Of a DNA stretch of 64,000 nucleotides, positions 43,001-54,727 are shown piece after piece. A program made the translations under genes and the position numbers. The first letter of the stretch is position 1, and the number at the start of each line of letters is the position of its first letter. The notes beneath the pieces are model-generated. The model saw only the letters and a list, made by a program, of their open reading frames with translations. It was not told the DNA's origin and made no database searches. Origin of the DNA: Mesodorylaimus sp. YZB2_4 (taxonomy: Eukaryota > Nematoda > Enoplea > Dorylaimida > Dorylaimidae); assembly GCA_030248295.1 (NCBI GenBank), contig JASANH010001455.1, positions 434,001 through 498,000 on the forward strand. Direction: 5' to 3'.

Positions 43001-45789
43001 ATCTCAAATACACTTATTCAGCATACTCCATTTAAAAATTAGAAACCAAAAACTCTCACAACCACTGTCACTCGCTCTCCATGCAATCATGCAAATCATA
43101 TCACAACATAGTCTGCTATTCGCAACCACTAACTGAAACCATATTTTACACACAATCGCAAGCGTGTGACAACGCCAATGTCATATCATAATGTACCCAT
43201 AGCCAGGCTCTATACAGCGCACTCGAGGGCTGAGGAACACATATTTGACAAACATTTTTTACCCAGGCGGGAGTCGAACCCTACCACCCAGCGTGGGAGA
43301 CAGACGCCTTGACCCGCTAGGCCTTGATACAGACAAAAAACAAATCCCCGAATCGAAACTGGAACCGTTGTCACATTCTTGCACAACTGCGTAAAACATA
43401 GTTTCAGCTTGCACATTACAAACATTAATTTTATCCTGCAAACTCGCCTAACCTGAGCCTCGCAAGCTTGAATCAAATTGAAAGTCAAATGAAAACACTC
43501 CTCCACCGATTCACCGACCACCATATAACCACCGCCTTGGAGCAATATAACCTGTCCCAACAAGTTGTTAGTAAGGTATTAGTAGGAGAGCACGTAGAGC
43601 GCCCTTCGGGAAATAAGTAATCGACCCGCCAGACCATCAAACCTCATTAATATAGCCCTAATAGGCAAAAAACCCGAGCAAGCGATTAGTCACTCAGCGA
43701 AAACACGCTTAGTCACAGCACATATCACTTAGTATACATTCTAGATTATGCAATTTAGTGCACGAATCAACCCCTTCCCCCCCCCCCCCTTGTTAGTCAT
43801 CCCATCCAGACTATATTTAGACTCGACGTTTCGCCTTGCCCCGACTCGTACCCCATCAAGTACGGCTATACCTGAGTTTCGCACGCTAAAATGAGGTGGT
43901 ACGCCAAATGAAAGGCCTCTTCCACGGACTGACCACAAGCCACGAATCCGTGATTACGCAATAACATGACCTAAGATCAATCGATATTATCATCATCAAG
44001 CTATACCCCTCATCCAAAGGGCGCTCAACCAATCCCCCCCCCCCCATCTGCCAACCCGACATTGTTACCTTATTCGTTGGACCCAAATCCTTGGCAATGG
44101 ACTCGCGTTCATTCGGATCATTGACGATACCTTGGAATTCGTGGTAGCTGACCGGCCCCACCACCATTGCCTCGTGACTTATTGGCAGTAAACCGCATTT
44201 CATGGCTGCAACCTGCCAAAGAAATATCATAAATTATCAGTTACAACCCCACCAAACTTGCTTCGATTCGAATCCCGCTCGAGGTTCAAGTTTTTGCATC
44301 CCGTTCAGGCTATTCACCAACAAAGCTACTCCAACCACACCGAAACCCCCCCCCCCCCCCACTTCATTTCACTTACAGCTCCAACAACGGGCGTATGAAG
44401 ATGAAGCACGCATCTGGCGTCCGGTCTCGCCTGATGAATTGTCGAGTGCAATACGAAACCAGCTTCGTTGATTCCCAAACCAGTACTCCCGCCATCGACC
44501 ACATTCCCGTCCAAATCCACTTTCACCATCGAACCAGCTGTTATTTCGTGATACAATAATCCGAATGGATTGATCAAAAAATGTTCCGAACTCGGTGACA
44601 ATCGTAACTAAAATCAATCAAATTATCATTTATCGATTACTCCCGCCCACCCGATGACTCACCGTGATATGATTGTATATTCCTTGCGACCATTGAAATA
44701 AATCAACTAATCGATATAAAGCCGCCAATTTCGTTCGTAAAACTCGTTCCTCTTTCGAATATTTTGTTCCTTCCGCTCCTCGTAAATCCGCTATCGGCAC
44801 AACTGCGTGGCCGGCTACAAAAAAAACTTTTTTTCAACCTCCAATTTTCGTTTATAAAATCAAAAAACCCCACACTTACGAATGCTTATGCCGCCCGGAA
44901 GACCAACTGGGCCGGATTTCGATGGCAGTATTAATTCGGACAATTGTTCCAATGTTCTCAAATTTTCCGTATTATTCCCGTGTTTACGTTCGCTTATTAT
45001 CAATTCTTCCAATTCTTTTCTAAACGAATCCGATTCCAATATTTGTCGTACCCGTTTCCGACGTTCCATTTCGTTTAGATCTTCCTTTAAAATTCAAATA
45101 TTCCCATAAATTTTCTTTTAAATTTTTTCACGCTCACGACTACAAAACCAATTTTAGCTCATTTACTGATTTCCTAACATGATTACAGAAAAGGCGAGTA
45201 ATTCAAAATTTATAACCTCGAAATCCCCTGATTTCGACTTGAAAATTTTTGATTTCCTACTCATTTTTCAATACTATTGAATAAATTTGAACTAATTTTC
45301 AACATGATCATCAAATGTACAGAAAAGGCGGGTGATTCAAATTCTGAAACCTCAAAATCTCCTGATTTTCATTCCAAATTTTCATTTTCCACACACTTTT
45401 CGAATTCCCTGACTTTTCCAACCTTTTCAGCATAAACTAATCATCATTTTCGAATTTCCCTGAATTTTTAAGCCCTTCCAAACAAAACTTACATTTTCCC
45501 CGGATTAACCCAATTTCTTCGACTGATTAACTGATTTCAGGTTCTCAAAAAAAAGGCGGGTGATTCAAAATTTAAAACATCAAAATGCAATCTCTCAGTT
45601 TTTCTGGTCCTTTAATCTTGTGCAAGCCGTGACCAATCAAAAATCTCGTCTTTTTCTTACTTTAATTACGGCTGGACGTTGCAAATCTCGAATATATTCC
45701 GGATCGTCCGGATCGAACGTTCTTCTTTCTTGCGGTGAACGAGAGCCCGCCGCGGGTCCATTTTGGACGGACGCTTGTTTACCGGGCAT
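37040..45789 (-). CDS. ADD: Adducin
   Basis: Exons 45661-45789 (ATG at 45789), 44880-45084, 44663-44814, 44377-44607, 44069-44212, then 43872-43970 or 43453-43551, 42686-42871, 42496-42629, 42317-42440, 42138-42251, 41981-42073, 40484-40715, 38606-38707, 38306-38395, 37196-37248 and 37040-37144 join in phase to about 725 residues, the usual adducin size. Adducin caps actin filaments and links them to spectrin under the membrane. The class II aldolase-like head shows [40 protein letters not shown] and [11 protein letters not shown]. The neck and tail include [18 protein letters not shown] and [14 protein letters not shown]. The end is the MARCKS-like [20 protein letters not shown], a calmodulin/spectrin-actin site. 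The gene is complete. Confidence 0.95.
40832..41338. mobile_element. MITE, family 2, copy B (adducin intron)
   Basis: The ends are CAAGTATGGGC and GCCCATACTTG. TCTAAA lies directly outside both ends (40825-40830 and 41340-41345), giving a 6- of 8-bp target duplication. It shares poly-G, GGCCAGGACAT, CCTCAGGTCCAGC and CAGGCTTAGGCG with copy A at 11648-11959. At about 41188 it includes a tRNA-like TAGTCTAGTTGGTTAAGCG piece absent from copy A. Confidence 0.78.
43180..43330 (-). mobile_element. tRNA-derived SINE between the duplicated adducin exons and the neck exons
   Basis: ACCCAGGCGGGAGTCGAACC at 43261 is an inverted B box identical to that at 31612. The body words GAGGAACACATATTTGACAA and ATACAGCGCACTCGAGGGCT also match the GOLT1 intron copies. 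The A-box region (CGCTAGGCCT) follows at about 43316. Confidence 0.65.
43453..43551 (-). other. Adducin exon 6B (alternative, 99 nt)
   Basis: This phase 0-0 exon has acceptor GGGACAG and donor GTTAGG. It encodes [20 protein letters not shown] and continues [13 protein letters not shown]. It aligns over its full 33 codons with exon 6A at 43872-43970; the [10 protein letters not shown]...ACEAQ half is conserved but LRNHGFVA is replaced by LQGGGYMV. Both join the neighbouring exons in frame, so the two are likely mutually exclusive. Confidence 0.8.
43872..43970 (-). other. Adducin exon 6A (alternative, 99 nt)
   Basis: This phase 0-0 exon has donor GTATAG. It encodes [20 protein letters not shown] then [13 protein letters not shown]. 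It retains the LRNHG motif normal for adducins and class II aldolase folds, so this is probably the ancestral version. See the paired exon 6B. Confidence 0.85.
45150..45600. repeat. Three direct copies of an intronic repeat (adducin intron 1)
   Basis: GAAAAGGCGGGTGATTCAAA followed by a short AT stretch, then ACCTCAAAAT and CTGATTT, occurs at about 45185, 45323 and 45550. The first two starts are about 138 bp apart. Single diverged copies lie in FoxK introns at about 22640 and 24825, with an extended match upstream (TTTCAAAATCTGATCGATCTG). It is a dispersed non-coding repeat that sits in introns on the same strand. Confidence 0.7.
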
Positions 45790-48700
45790 TTTTTCATAAA
45801 ACGATTATTATCCTCTCGACTTTTAAAATAGACGCTACAAATCCAGCCTTCGTCAAAAAAAACCGATAAATGGATTTTTTCAAAATCCTACAATCGCAAA
45901 TTTCAAATTTTTAAAAATAATTCACAATGCACTTACCAATTTTTTCTTTTTCAACGATTAAAATCCTCTGAATAAACACTTTTTTCAAATATCGCAAAAT
46001 AAATTAAAAATTATGCAAAATCCAAAATCCAAAATCGACGTCGTAAAAAAAAGTTAACTTTTCCCCGCCTTTTCGACGTTCTTTTTTTTCCGATTCTCGC
46101 TTAGTTATATTTTATTCGTTGTATTATTTTTCCACCATTCGTTGCCGCGCCTCTCACGCCCGTGCACTCCACCACCGATCATCCACCTAGAAGAACCCGA
46201 AAAAGGCAATGACGTGGGGCCGTGATGAACATCAAGCAGAGCGTGACTAATGCGCCCGACCTCTCCCATCCATTCCCGCATACTCGCTTATATTACGTAC
46301 ATTTTCGGTCTCCTATTCGCGCACCCAGGTACTCCCTACCCCATCCAAATAAGGTCCCCGAACGCAAATACTCAACGAATAAATGTACGCTTTTTGAATA
46401 AAATGCATTTTAGTGCCATACGAAATTTGTCGTGCGCAAGGCGAGCCAAGGTTAGGCTCGGCCGTGGCCATCCCATTGTAACCATAGTCTGGCCGAACGA
46501 AACGTTAATCCGACTTTGTCATGCAAACAGCAACCACTCGTCATTCCTTCAAGAGTATCAATGACTGACTGGCCAACTCAGTTCCTACGCTTCCCCTCAA
46601 CCAAAGCTTATTTCCCATCGGCTATTCAACACACGACAAGAGCAGGAGATCAGATCGCCAAAGCAACAATTACGAACCGAAACTTACACTCGATAGCACT
46701 CCTAGTCGGCAAGAATAGGTGGAGGAGAAAAACATTTGGAAACTTTGCTCCTACGCCCAACTCTCTCTTTACCAACCGACTTGTTCGCCCTTGCGCGACT
46801 CGCCATTCGTTCAGCAGTGCAGTTAGCTAGCTTAAGCAACAGCTTGGCCCTTCCCCTTCCTACTCAGTAGCTATTTCCCAACGACGTCTAGCTAGCCTTA
46901 CTACACAATCGATCGATACGAACCCACCGACTTCGATATTCGCTACACGACCACCACCAGTCTCCCTGGATTTCGCCTTCCACGATGCCCCGATTCAATG
47001 CCTGCACCGAGCCCACCATATCCTCCCTGCACATAATTGAATTGCGATGTCGACCAAGATAAATACACACTTTAGCCTCCTTCTCTCTCCAACATCACAT
47101 TGTCAAAAACAAGAAAAAATCCTCCATTCCATAATAAAACCCGATATGCTCATGATCCACTGCTTCCTTGTGTATAAACCCATCGAGACGATGGAAACCC
47201 CCAGCAGATGCTCTCGGCTCTTAGTCATCACGCAGACGCAGATGGCCTCGCTTGCGAGCATAATAAACTTGCACAGATTCAATCAAAAAATTCAATGCAA
47301 TACTTGAAACAAGTAAATTCAGCATAAAAAAGGACCAACATGATCTTATCTCGGCTCGGCTTACTTATTCACTCATAACCGATTCCTTAAACTTACAAGA
47401 AACAGACGATGAATACAGCCGCCCAAACGAGAATGAACATACAAGCCAGCAATACATTGGCTAGTAGCGACTAGCGGCCTGGGCCAAGTCTTACACGCCT
47501 CGAGCTAGCTGTTTGTATCGATTTGAGAGAATCTGAATGCGCTCAGCAGCATCTCCCCAGAAGAGAATAAAAATGAACGAAACAGATGCACTTCCAGCCT
47601 TTGACCGTCTCGTTTTCGCATTATTTAGCAAAAGACCAGACGCTCTAGTCCAATAGACCAAAGAGCGCTAGCCCGGTCTGTTCGTAAAGCTGTGCATAAG
47701 ACGCCCGTTTGGCCAGCACCAAAGCGACTCGATTCCCGATGGCCAATCAAGCAGCCAGTCATCCGAGCGATATTAGCAAGAGCTGCCGTGCCGACCAACC
47801 AACGAGACCCATCTGACGCGAGCTTTCATTTGACTCACTGATTATTGCGCCGACTAAAAAAGAACCCGAACGGAAACTATTTTCGTCCAATAGCCTTATC
47901 AATGAAAGCTGATTTTTTAAATAGAAAATCAAATAAAAAAGGCAGGAAAATGCAATATTTTCCGCATACATTGGTGAGCTTATCGAGACGAGATTCGAAA
48001 TGAAAATCTTTAAAAATAGCAAACGAGATTGTGCAAAGACTCAAAAAAGAATCTGGTTTTATTAAAACAAGACGCAAGTCAGCAACGAACTATTTTCCAC
48101 TGGCGCTTGGGAAAACAGATCCTCATAAAACGCGAGTTCATGTACAAAAGATGCAATTACAGGCCATAGGCAGTCAGGCAGCCACGATGAAAAAATTCTC
48201 GTCGAGCTAGTTTTCCAGCGAGGAAACGCGTCCTCTTCTGTCGCTCGTAAATGACAGAACTACTATGCCTCCCCAAATTTCGTTCGTTCGTGCGCAAAAG
48301 AAGCGTTTGTCAGAAGTAAACAACAGCGGCGACATACGCGCGCCAGCCGTCCTAGTTGGCACCACATGCCGTCCCTCTTTCCGACGGCTATTTCTTCAAA
48401 TCCGGTCTCGCGGACGACGCAGGATCGAACTCGAAAGCGAAAGTTGAGAAAAGCCCAGACTCGATACGATAAACAAAACCCGACGACACAATCTACTGCC
48501 AATGACACTTACTCGCAGAAACCATGCGCTAATGTCGCAAAAGAAATACAAGTGTCAGGTCCAGAAAAATCGATCATGTGTAAGTCATGACAGTAATCGC
48601 AAACGTCAACATAGGCTTACTGTATTTGACGTGGATCATACTTACTGCATTTTGCAAAAAACATCAGAAAACTGCTAAGAAATCACCTGCTCAGAGTCCC

Positions 48701-49540
48701 GAGGCAAACTGCGATTTATCGAGTCCGAAAACGGTAAAAAACCAATTTCTAAAAAATGCAGTAATCCGGGCGACTAACACAAGAAAGTGACGTATTTGGT
48801 TTAGTTTATCGACCAACTATACTATGTTCCACATGGCATCATGGCATGGGAAAAAGAAAATGAAAATGGGAAAGGGAAACGGGGGACCTGCGCACAGGAA
48901 GCGCGTTTCATCTGGGCCAGGCTGAGCTAAGCAGCTAAGATCATCAGAAAGGGCGCGAATTTAAAAATTGTTGGAGGTTTGCGGACACAGTAGAAATACA
49001 GTTTTTACCTGATGTTGCAAAAATTACTTTGAATTGAAAACATTTTACCGTGTAAGGAAACACTTCATGAGTGGCCTATGCTAAAATAGACGTGAAATAT
49101 ATTCAATAAATGGCGCGAAGTTGAAACTAGCCTTTTTAAATTACGGACTACAGCATATGAGCATAGAATGGTGAGTGATCCTGTTTATTAGACTGGCAGA
49201 TGGAGTTGAGGTGAGTGGTGTTGGTCACAGGCTGTCGATCGGCCAGTGGTTCGAGGGAATCGTGGGCTTTATGAGATCGAAACGGTTTCCTGTGCGTCGA
49301 GGGTTTTGCAGCGCATGGTCTGACAGACTAGCAGCCCATCCCAAGAGGCACAGAGCACGGTTAAAACGTTAAAATGGTTATCAGGCGCAGTAAGCACTTT
49401 CGAAGGCACATGTATAAGTCGAGTGCACACACTTTACACTGCAGTGCAATCTGAGCCCAGCCCTGCACTGCTGCCATATGTCATTCCTTGTTGCTGGTGA
49501 CATCGCTCGCGGTCGTGTGTCTCGCTTTGTCTCACGCAGT
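45790..49540. other. Intergenic region between adducin and OATP
   Basis: The two genes diverge, so both promoters should lie here. I find no exon with good splice sites and recognisable protein, no RNA gene and no clear transposon in these 3.75 kb. Non-coding first exons of adducin are possible in the GC-richer part at 46130-48600. Confidence 0.5.
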
Positions 49541-52493
49541 ATGGAGCCTGCCAGCAAAACCAGGTATGTCAAATTGCCAGCACCGCCTGCGTCAAAACAG
49601 AAGAGCAAGAATGGTGACAAGAAGAAATCGAGATCGAGATCGAGGTCGAAGGAAGGATCGACGGATGGGAAAGAAAGTGGATCGCAGTCGTTGCAATCTC
49701 CCAAGGCCAAATCGCCGCCCAGTTCAATTACACGTCGCAGTTCGTCAGTATCGATCGTATCTGCCACTGAAAAAGGGAACGTTTTTATCGCGGTTTTGGA
49801 ACGAGAAGAAGACTATCAGTTCGGATATGGCGAGTGAGTAAGGTTGATATTGTTCGAGATTCTACAAAATATTTGCACCTTTTGTCGTAGTGTAAAACCA
49901 TCTTGTCTGCAATGGTGTCGGAATACGAAAGTGGTACTCTTCTGGCTCAGCTTCTGCATTTGTTCTCAAATGTTCGGCAGCAACGGCGTCTTCCCTCTGG
50001 CGGCCCCTCACATCATTAAGCGATTCTATTTGACGCCTACTGACATCGGCATGATGCGAATGATGCACGATATCGGGTGCTTGATCATGCTTGTCCCAGT
50101 CGTCTACTACGGGTCAATAGGTCGGGCCTATATCTGCGGGCCGCACCTTTCTCTCACTTCTTCGTTGCAGGTACGAATCGGCCCAAGTGGATCGCCGCTG
50201 GATCGGTGGTCATGGGCCTGTCCAACATCTTGCTCGTTGTACCGCATTTCTTGGCCGATGGCATCACTGGCAAGTCCCCAATGCCCTGGCGTAACGAGCA
50301 GCACTGCGGTGGTTCGCGCGACAATGTGACGGACACGTCGATGCTGGCAGAAGACCAGGAGAGAGAGTGCGATATCGTCGAGTATAACAAATACAAGTAC
50401 ATATTCCTGGCTGGCAACCTGCTCTATGGAATGGGATCGGCACCAGTGTTTCCCATGGGCGTGTAAGAACCTCGGGGCATCTCTCACACAGTACCCCTAT
50501 TGTCCTTGTTGCAGGACGTACTTGGACGAGAACATCCCCCACAGTAAGTCGGCCATCTACACTGGCATCCTGACCATATGCAGGCTGGTGGGCGCGGCAG
50601 TCGGCGTGGTGGTAGCGGGCGAATTCAATCAGATGTACAGTTCGATGGGCAAGTGAGTCATTTGTGCGCAATCGGCTCGCGATCTGCGACATTCTGTTTC
50701 TAGAGTCTCAATCGAGCCGACTGACGAAAACTGGTACGGATGTTGGTGGGCCGGACTAATGATCGCGTGTGCCTTGAATCTGGCAGCCTCGATACCCATT
50801 TTCGGACTTCCAACTCAGTTACCAAGCGGCGCGAAGACCAAAATGATCGACCTGAGGAGGAAGCAAGCTGGCAAAGGTCGGTACGCCCAACCCGAATTCC
50901 GAAATGTGGCTGTGGATCCATCTGCTCGTCCATCTCTCCTGAAAAACTGTTTTGTAAGTTGGAAAACGAACGTCGAACGAGTTCTGCTTATGCTCAGTCC
51001 ATTTCAGGCCTTACTTCGCTACCCGGTCTTCGTTGGTCTCGTGTTTGGCCACACTGCGCACAATCTCATGAAGACCACCTTCGCCGCCTTCATGCCGATC
51101 TACCTGATCAAAGTGTTCAGTCTGCCGCACGACGCCGCCTGGCCTCTGGGTAATTTCCACTCTATTCTTCCCCTTGGCTTCCCATGGCACTAGGGTTCAC
51201 TCGAATAATAACCCAGGGGGATAAGGGTGCCCATGGCGTAGGCTATACCGCGCTGTCGCAGGGCGTACTGTATTTGTAGGTGGTCTGGAGAAACTATTTG
51301 GGGGCCCAGAATCAGTCTGAGACCAAGTCACTGGCTGTAGCGGCATCTGCTTTTAGCAATCATGGTCTCGGTCTGCATAGCGAGCACTGTGTTCGGCATG
51401 TACCTGCAGAATCGTGTGTTCCGGGGACTGTATGGCAATATTCTGCTGTCATTCATCGCCGTCGTGTCTGGTTTTGTCTTCGCCGCCACCTTCTTCGTGC
51501 ACTGTCCGACCAAGGCTTTGGCTGGTGTGACCGTGCCCTACCCGACGGCCAACGACATAACGATCGGCAATCTGTCATCCGGGTGCAATGCGGACTGCAA
51601 CTGCACCGAGACTGCTTTCGAACCCGTCTGCTACCAGTATCCTCACGCTCTGAAGACACCAGCAATCACATTCTTCAACAAGTGCTTCGCTGGGTGTTCG
51701 CAAAGCGATGTAAGTCCTCTTCAAGTTCAAGCCATCAGTCCAAAACTTCTTTTCAGGGGTACGGCCACGTTGGAAGGTCCTGCAATTGCACCCCATCCTA
51801 TTCAACCAGGGCCAACATGGTCACGTGGGGACAGTGTCAGAAGAATTGCCCTTCCAATAGAGCCTACGCCTTTGTGCTCGGGGCCTGCTGGCTGTCCCTT
51901 TCCGTCTTCATACGCATGAATGCCGTCGAGCAGAGCATGTTACGGTAAGATCAGACTGGCCTTTGCAATTTGCAACCAAGACAGACATCAAAACGAGTCT
52001 TGAGGGGAATTCGAACCTATTGACCAAATACTGTATCTCGGAGGTTCGGGTTCGAATCCTGCTCAATGCTTAAGTTTATCCCTCACTTACAGAACTGTTT
52101 GACTTCAGATGCGTTCCGTACAGTCTTCGCGTCGTGGCCTTGGCTTTGGCCGAGGTAGCTGGCATTCTGCTGGGTCAAATTCCAATTTCGCCCCTCTACG
52201 GTTGGGTCATGCAGCAGACGTGTTTATGGTGGAAGGCTCGTTGCGGTGTGAAAGTATGCATCCTCATTGACACCACCAAACTGGCCATGTACACAACTGG
52301 CTGCGTCTACGCTTTCAACGCCGTCGGTGTACTCGGCTTGGGCACAGCGCTGTATTCTGCTTATCGTCGAAAAAAGACCAAGGACGGGGACGACTTTACA
52401 AGTTCGATCACGGTCAGCGAATACTCGCCTGAGAAACAGGCAACGGAGAGTGGATCGAGGACACTGAAAACGGGTGAAAGTGACAAGATATGA
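49541..52493 (+). CDS. SLCO: Organic anion transporter polypeptide (OATP/SLCO)
   Basis: Exons 49541-49833, 49891-50120, 50171-50462, 50515-50652, 50704-50953, 51008-51159, a problematic piece at about 51280-51360, 51356-51709, 51757-51944 and 52116-52493. The N-terminal tail is Lys/Arg/Ser-rich (KKKSRSRSRSKEG). The first membrane helix is VLFWLSFCICSQMFGSNGVF, then ERR-loop equivalents and GTNRPKWIAAGSVVMGLSNI, TYLDENIPHSKSAIYTGIL, and ENWYGCWWAGL (the OATP signature D-x-x-W-x-G-x-W-W). The large extracellular loop has a Kazal-like cysteine pattern (CNADCNCTETAFEPVC, FFNKCFAGC, CNCTP). The family moves bile acids, hormones and drugs across plasma membranes. The start ATG follows TCACGCAG by one base. 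Exon 2 uses a GTCGGG donor. Around 51280-51360 no single frame is open; see findings. Confidence 0.88.
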
Positions 52494-53005
52494 TGCAAGG
52501 GTTTGGCCTGGTCTGGGATCTCATTCTTTCTGTATTAGGAATTTGTTTTGGAATCTACTCCCATGCGCTTCCATGGCACCCTCGTATGCTTTGTATCAGC
52601 TGTAGTGTGGACCCACCTTGCGTCACTTGTAGGCTTTTGCGGCTTCAGCTCGTTAGCACAGTTTTGTTGAAGCTGGGCTTACATCAGATCGGCAGTGCGG
52701 AAACCGAGAGGCGTTCGGCGAAGGGTGTGCGGGTAAAATATAATGGGAGTCGCGAGGAGGCGGTGGGGCGTGCAAACAAGAGAAAAGAAAACTGGAACGG
52801 GCAAGTATTTGAAGCTTATTCATAGACCTGGTACGAAAATGCGAGAGAAATCCTTTCACCAGTGTCTTCCAGAAACTTCTCATTCCCCTCCCCTCTCCTC
52901 TTGTCTAAAAGGCCAAGTGAAGTCTGGCGGCTTGTTTTAACAAATCGTTCACTGTGACTAATAAGTTGTAACAGTGCTGACCCTTCCCATTTGTCACAGT
53001 TCATC
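52494..53005. other. Spacer between OATP and the Ig-domain gene
   Basis: 512 bp between two genes on the same strand. It contains the OATP 3' end and the upstream region of the next gene, ending in ATTTGTCACAG six bases before its ATG, an acceptor-like site that could take a trans-spliced leader. No exon is seen. Confidence 0.5.
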
Positions 53006-54064
53006 ATGGCCAAGGCACCCGTCCTACAACTGGAACCGAAAATTGTTCAATACGGTGGCTGCCTCCAACTCGAGACCGCTGTCGAGTCAGACCCGACGCC
53101 GACTGTTCGATGGGTCAAGGATGATAAGCCGCTCGTGGAAGGCGACCCGAACTTTGTGATCAAGACTGAGAAACTGAAGGTGGCCAACATGTACCGGCTG
53201 ACCGTGGACATTATGGTGGGTAATCTCGACTAGGCATGGGACGCGGCAAAATGACTTTACTTTTCAGAATTTCGATAAACCGCTGGCTGGCTTGTACAAG
53301 TGCCATATCGAAAATGAACACGGTCAGACATCGGCTTCTTTTAATGTCACGGCAGGAGGTAGGTGGGCTAGTGGAAAGAAGAAATGACTCTCTCTGCGAG
53401 GTTCAGTGGCGCTGGGTGGGGACCAAACCAGCAGTTCCGAGTATCATACTGTGGGAGTGATCATGTACTGACGTGCTGATGCTGGTGCTTGTGCGACGAG
53501 CCAACAAGTCTGGCCTTCCGACCGACTACACGACTGCTGACATAGCGTCTTCCGCTGCTCAAAGTGAGCACGACGCCGTCGGGTGCTGCGGTTCAAGGCA
53601 CCTACTGTATGTATCCTTTGATCAAGTCATTACACCGCACAGTCAATGAGATCACACCCCCTTGACACCTATACTACTGCACCCCACCTGACTGCACCAG
53701 CCACATTTGCAGACGTACCAGATTTCACGGACAAGCCGCACATCGTGACCAGAGACAAGGGCAAAGTGCTGGCCATAAAAGTCAAGGCTAAATCAAAGAA
53801 ACCAATGACAGTCGAATGGACAAAAAATGAGCAGCCGATTAAAGAAAATGATCGTATCAAATTCGTGACTAAGAAAACGGACGAGGAGGATCAAGTCATA
53901 TACTTGCTTGAGATCAAGGTGAGTCACTCGAATCCCCCCACTCCCCACACTCACTCACTCTTGTTTTTTAGGAGCCCGAGAAGGATGACGAGGCCACATA
54001 CAAATGCACGATCAAGAATGAGGACGGAAGTAACAGCCAGTCACTGGACTTGTCATTCGACTAG
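53006..54064 (+). CDS. Two-Ig-domain (I-set) protein, probably muscle
   Basis: Exons 53006-53215, 53268-53358, 53713-53918 and 53972-54064 join in phase to about 199 residues. There are two I-set immunoglobulin domains and no signal peptide or transmembrane helix, so the protein is probably intracellular. Domain 1 has LETAVESDPTPTVRWVKDD and the tyrosine corner AGLYKCHIENEHG. Domain 2 has IKVKAKSKKPMTVEWTKNE and DEATYKCTIKNEDGS. Small intracellular Ig proteins of this build resemble nematode sarcomere and attachment proteins (DIM-1, or pieces of twitchin or titin), which suggests a muscle role, but this is inference. Domain 1 has no cysteine on its B strand (LETAVES, where the canonical pair would sit), as is common in intracellular I-sets. 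AATAAA lies at 54383-54388. Confidence 0.85.
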
Positions 54065-54727
54065 GCATTCTCGTGATGCAAGTCTTTCTTTCGGAGCTTT
54101 GACTTTCGCTTTGATTTTGCTTACTATGACTTTTGCTTCTGCTGTCTATTTTGGACAGCTGTCTGCCAACTGACGCTTGTTCATACTTTAGTACACTATG
54201 GATTTCGAGGTGGGCTCTCTTTTCAAGGGTTATACGAGCATATAATAGAACCAGCTGTGACTTGCAAGGTGTCATATGTGACTGCACTCTAGTGAGTACC
54301 TTTCCCAGCTACTTCGAGCCTTTGCACCCAGGCTTTCAGGCACGTCACTGCCGGGCACCCGACAAAGACTCAAGCGGACTGCAATAAAATAAGACACAGC
54401 AGGAAAACTAAGAACAGAGAACTATTCTACTGCGCGCCTTCCAGCATCACCACAGAGAGCAGATACAAAAACACGACATTGGGCGGTTGCACGAGACTCA
54501 CTGACACACCCATACCCGTCCTAAGCTGAGCGTACATTTGGTTACAATAGAGCCCGGGCAAAATGGTTCAAATACGATATTGGCAAAATACGTTGCACGA
54601 TTTCATTGTCTTCAGAAGTTTCAAGAATTTGCAACGGGTCGAGTGAGGACTAAAAAGTTGGAGCCTTGTCCAAACATCGGGAATCTTGTGGGTCATAAGG
54701 CGTCGGTAGTATCAGCGGCAAGCCAGC
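54065..54727. other. Convergent spacer between the Ig gene and DMRT
   Basis: 663 bp between the 3' ends of two convergent genes. It contains the Ig gene polyadenylation signal (AATAAA, 54383-54388). No further gene or repeat is seen. Confidence 0.5.

Noticed and set aside
45790-49480. Coding gene between adducin and OATP
   Set aside because: Only short unrelated frames; none joins in phase to a recognisable product.
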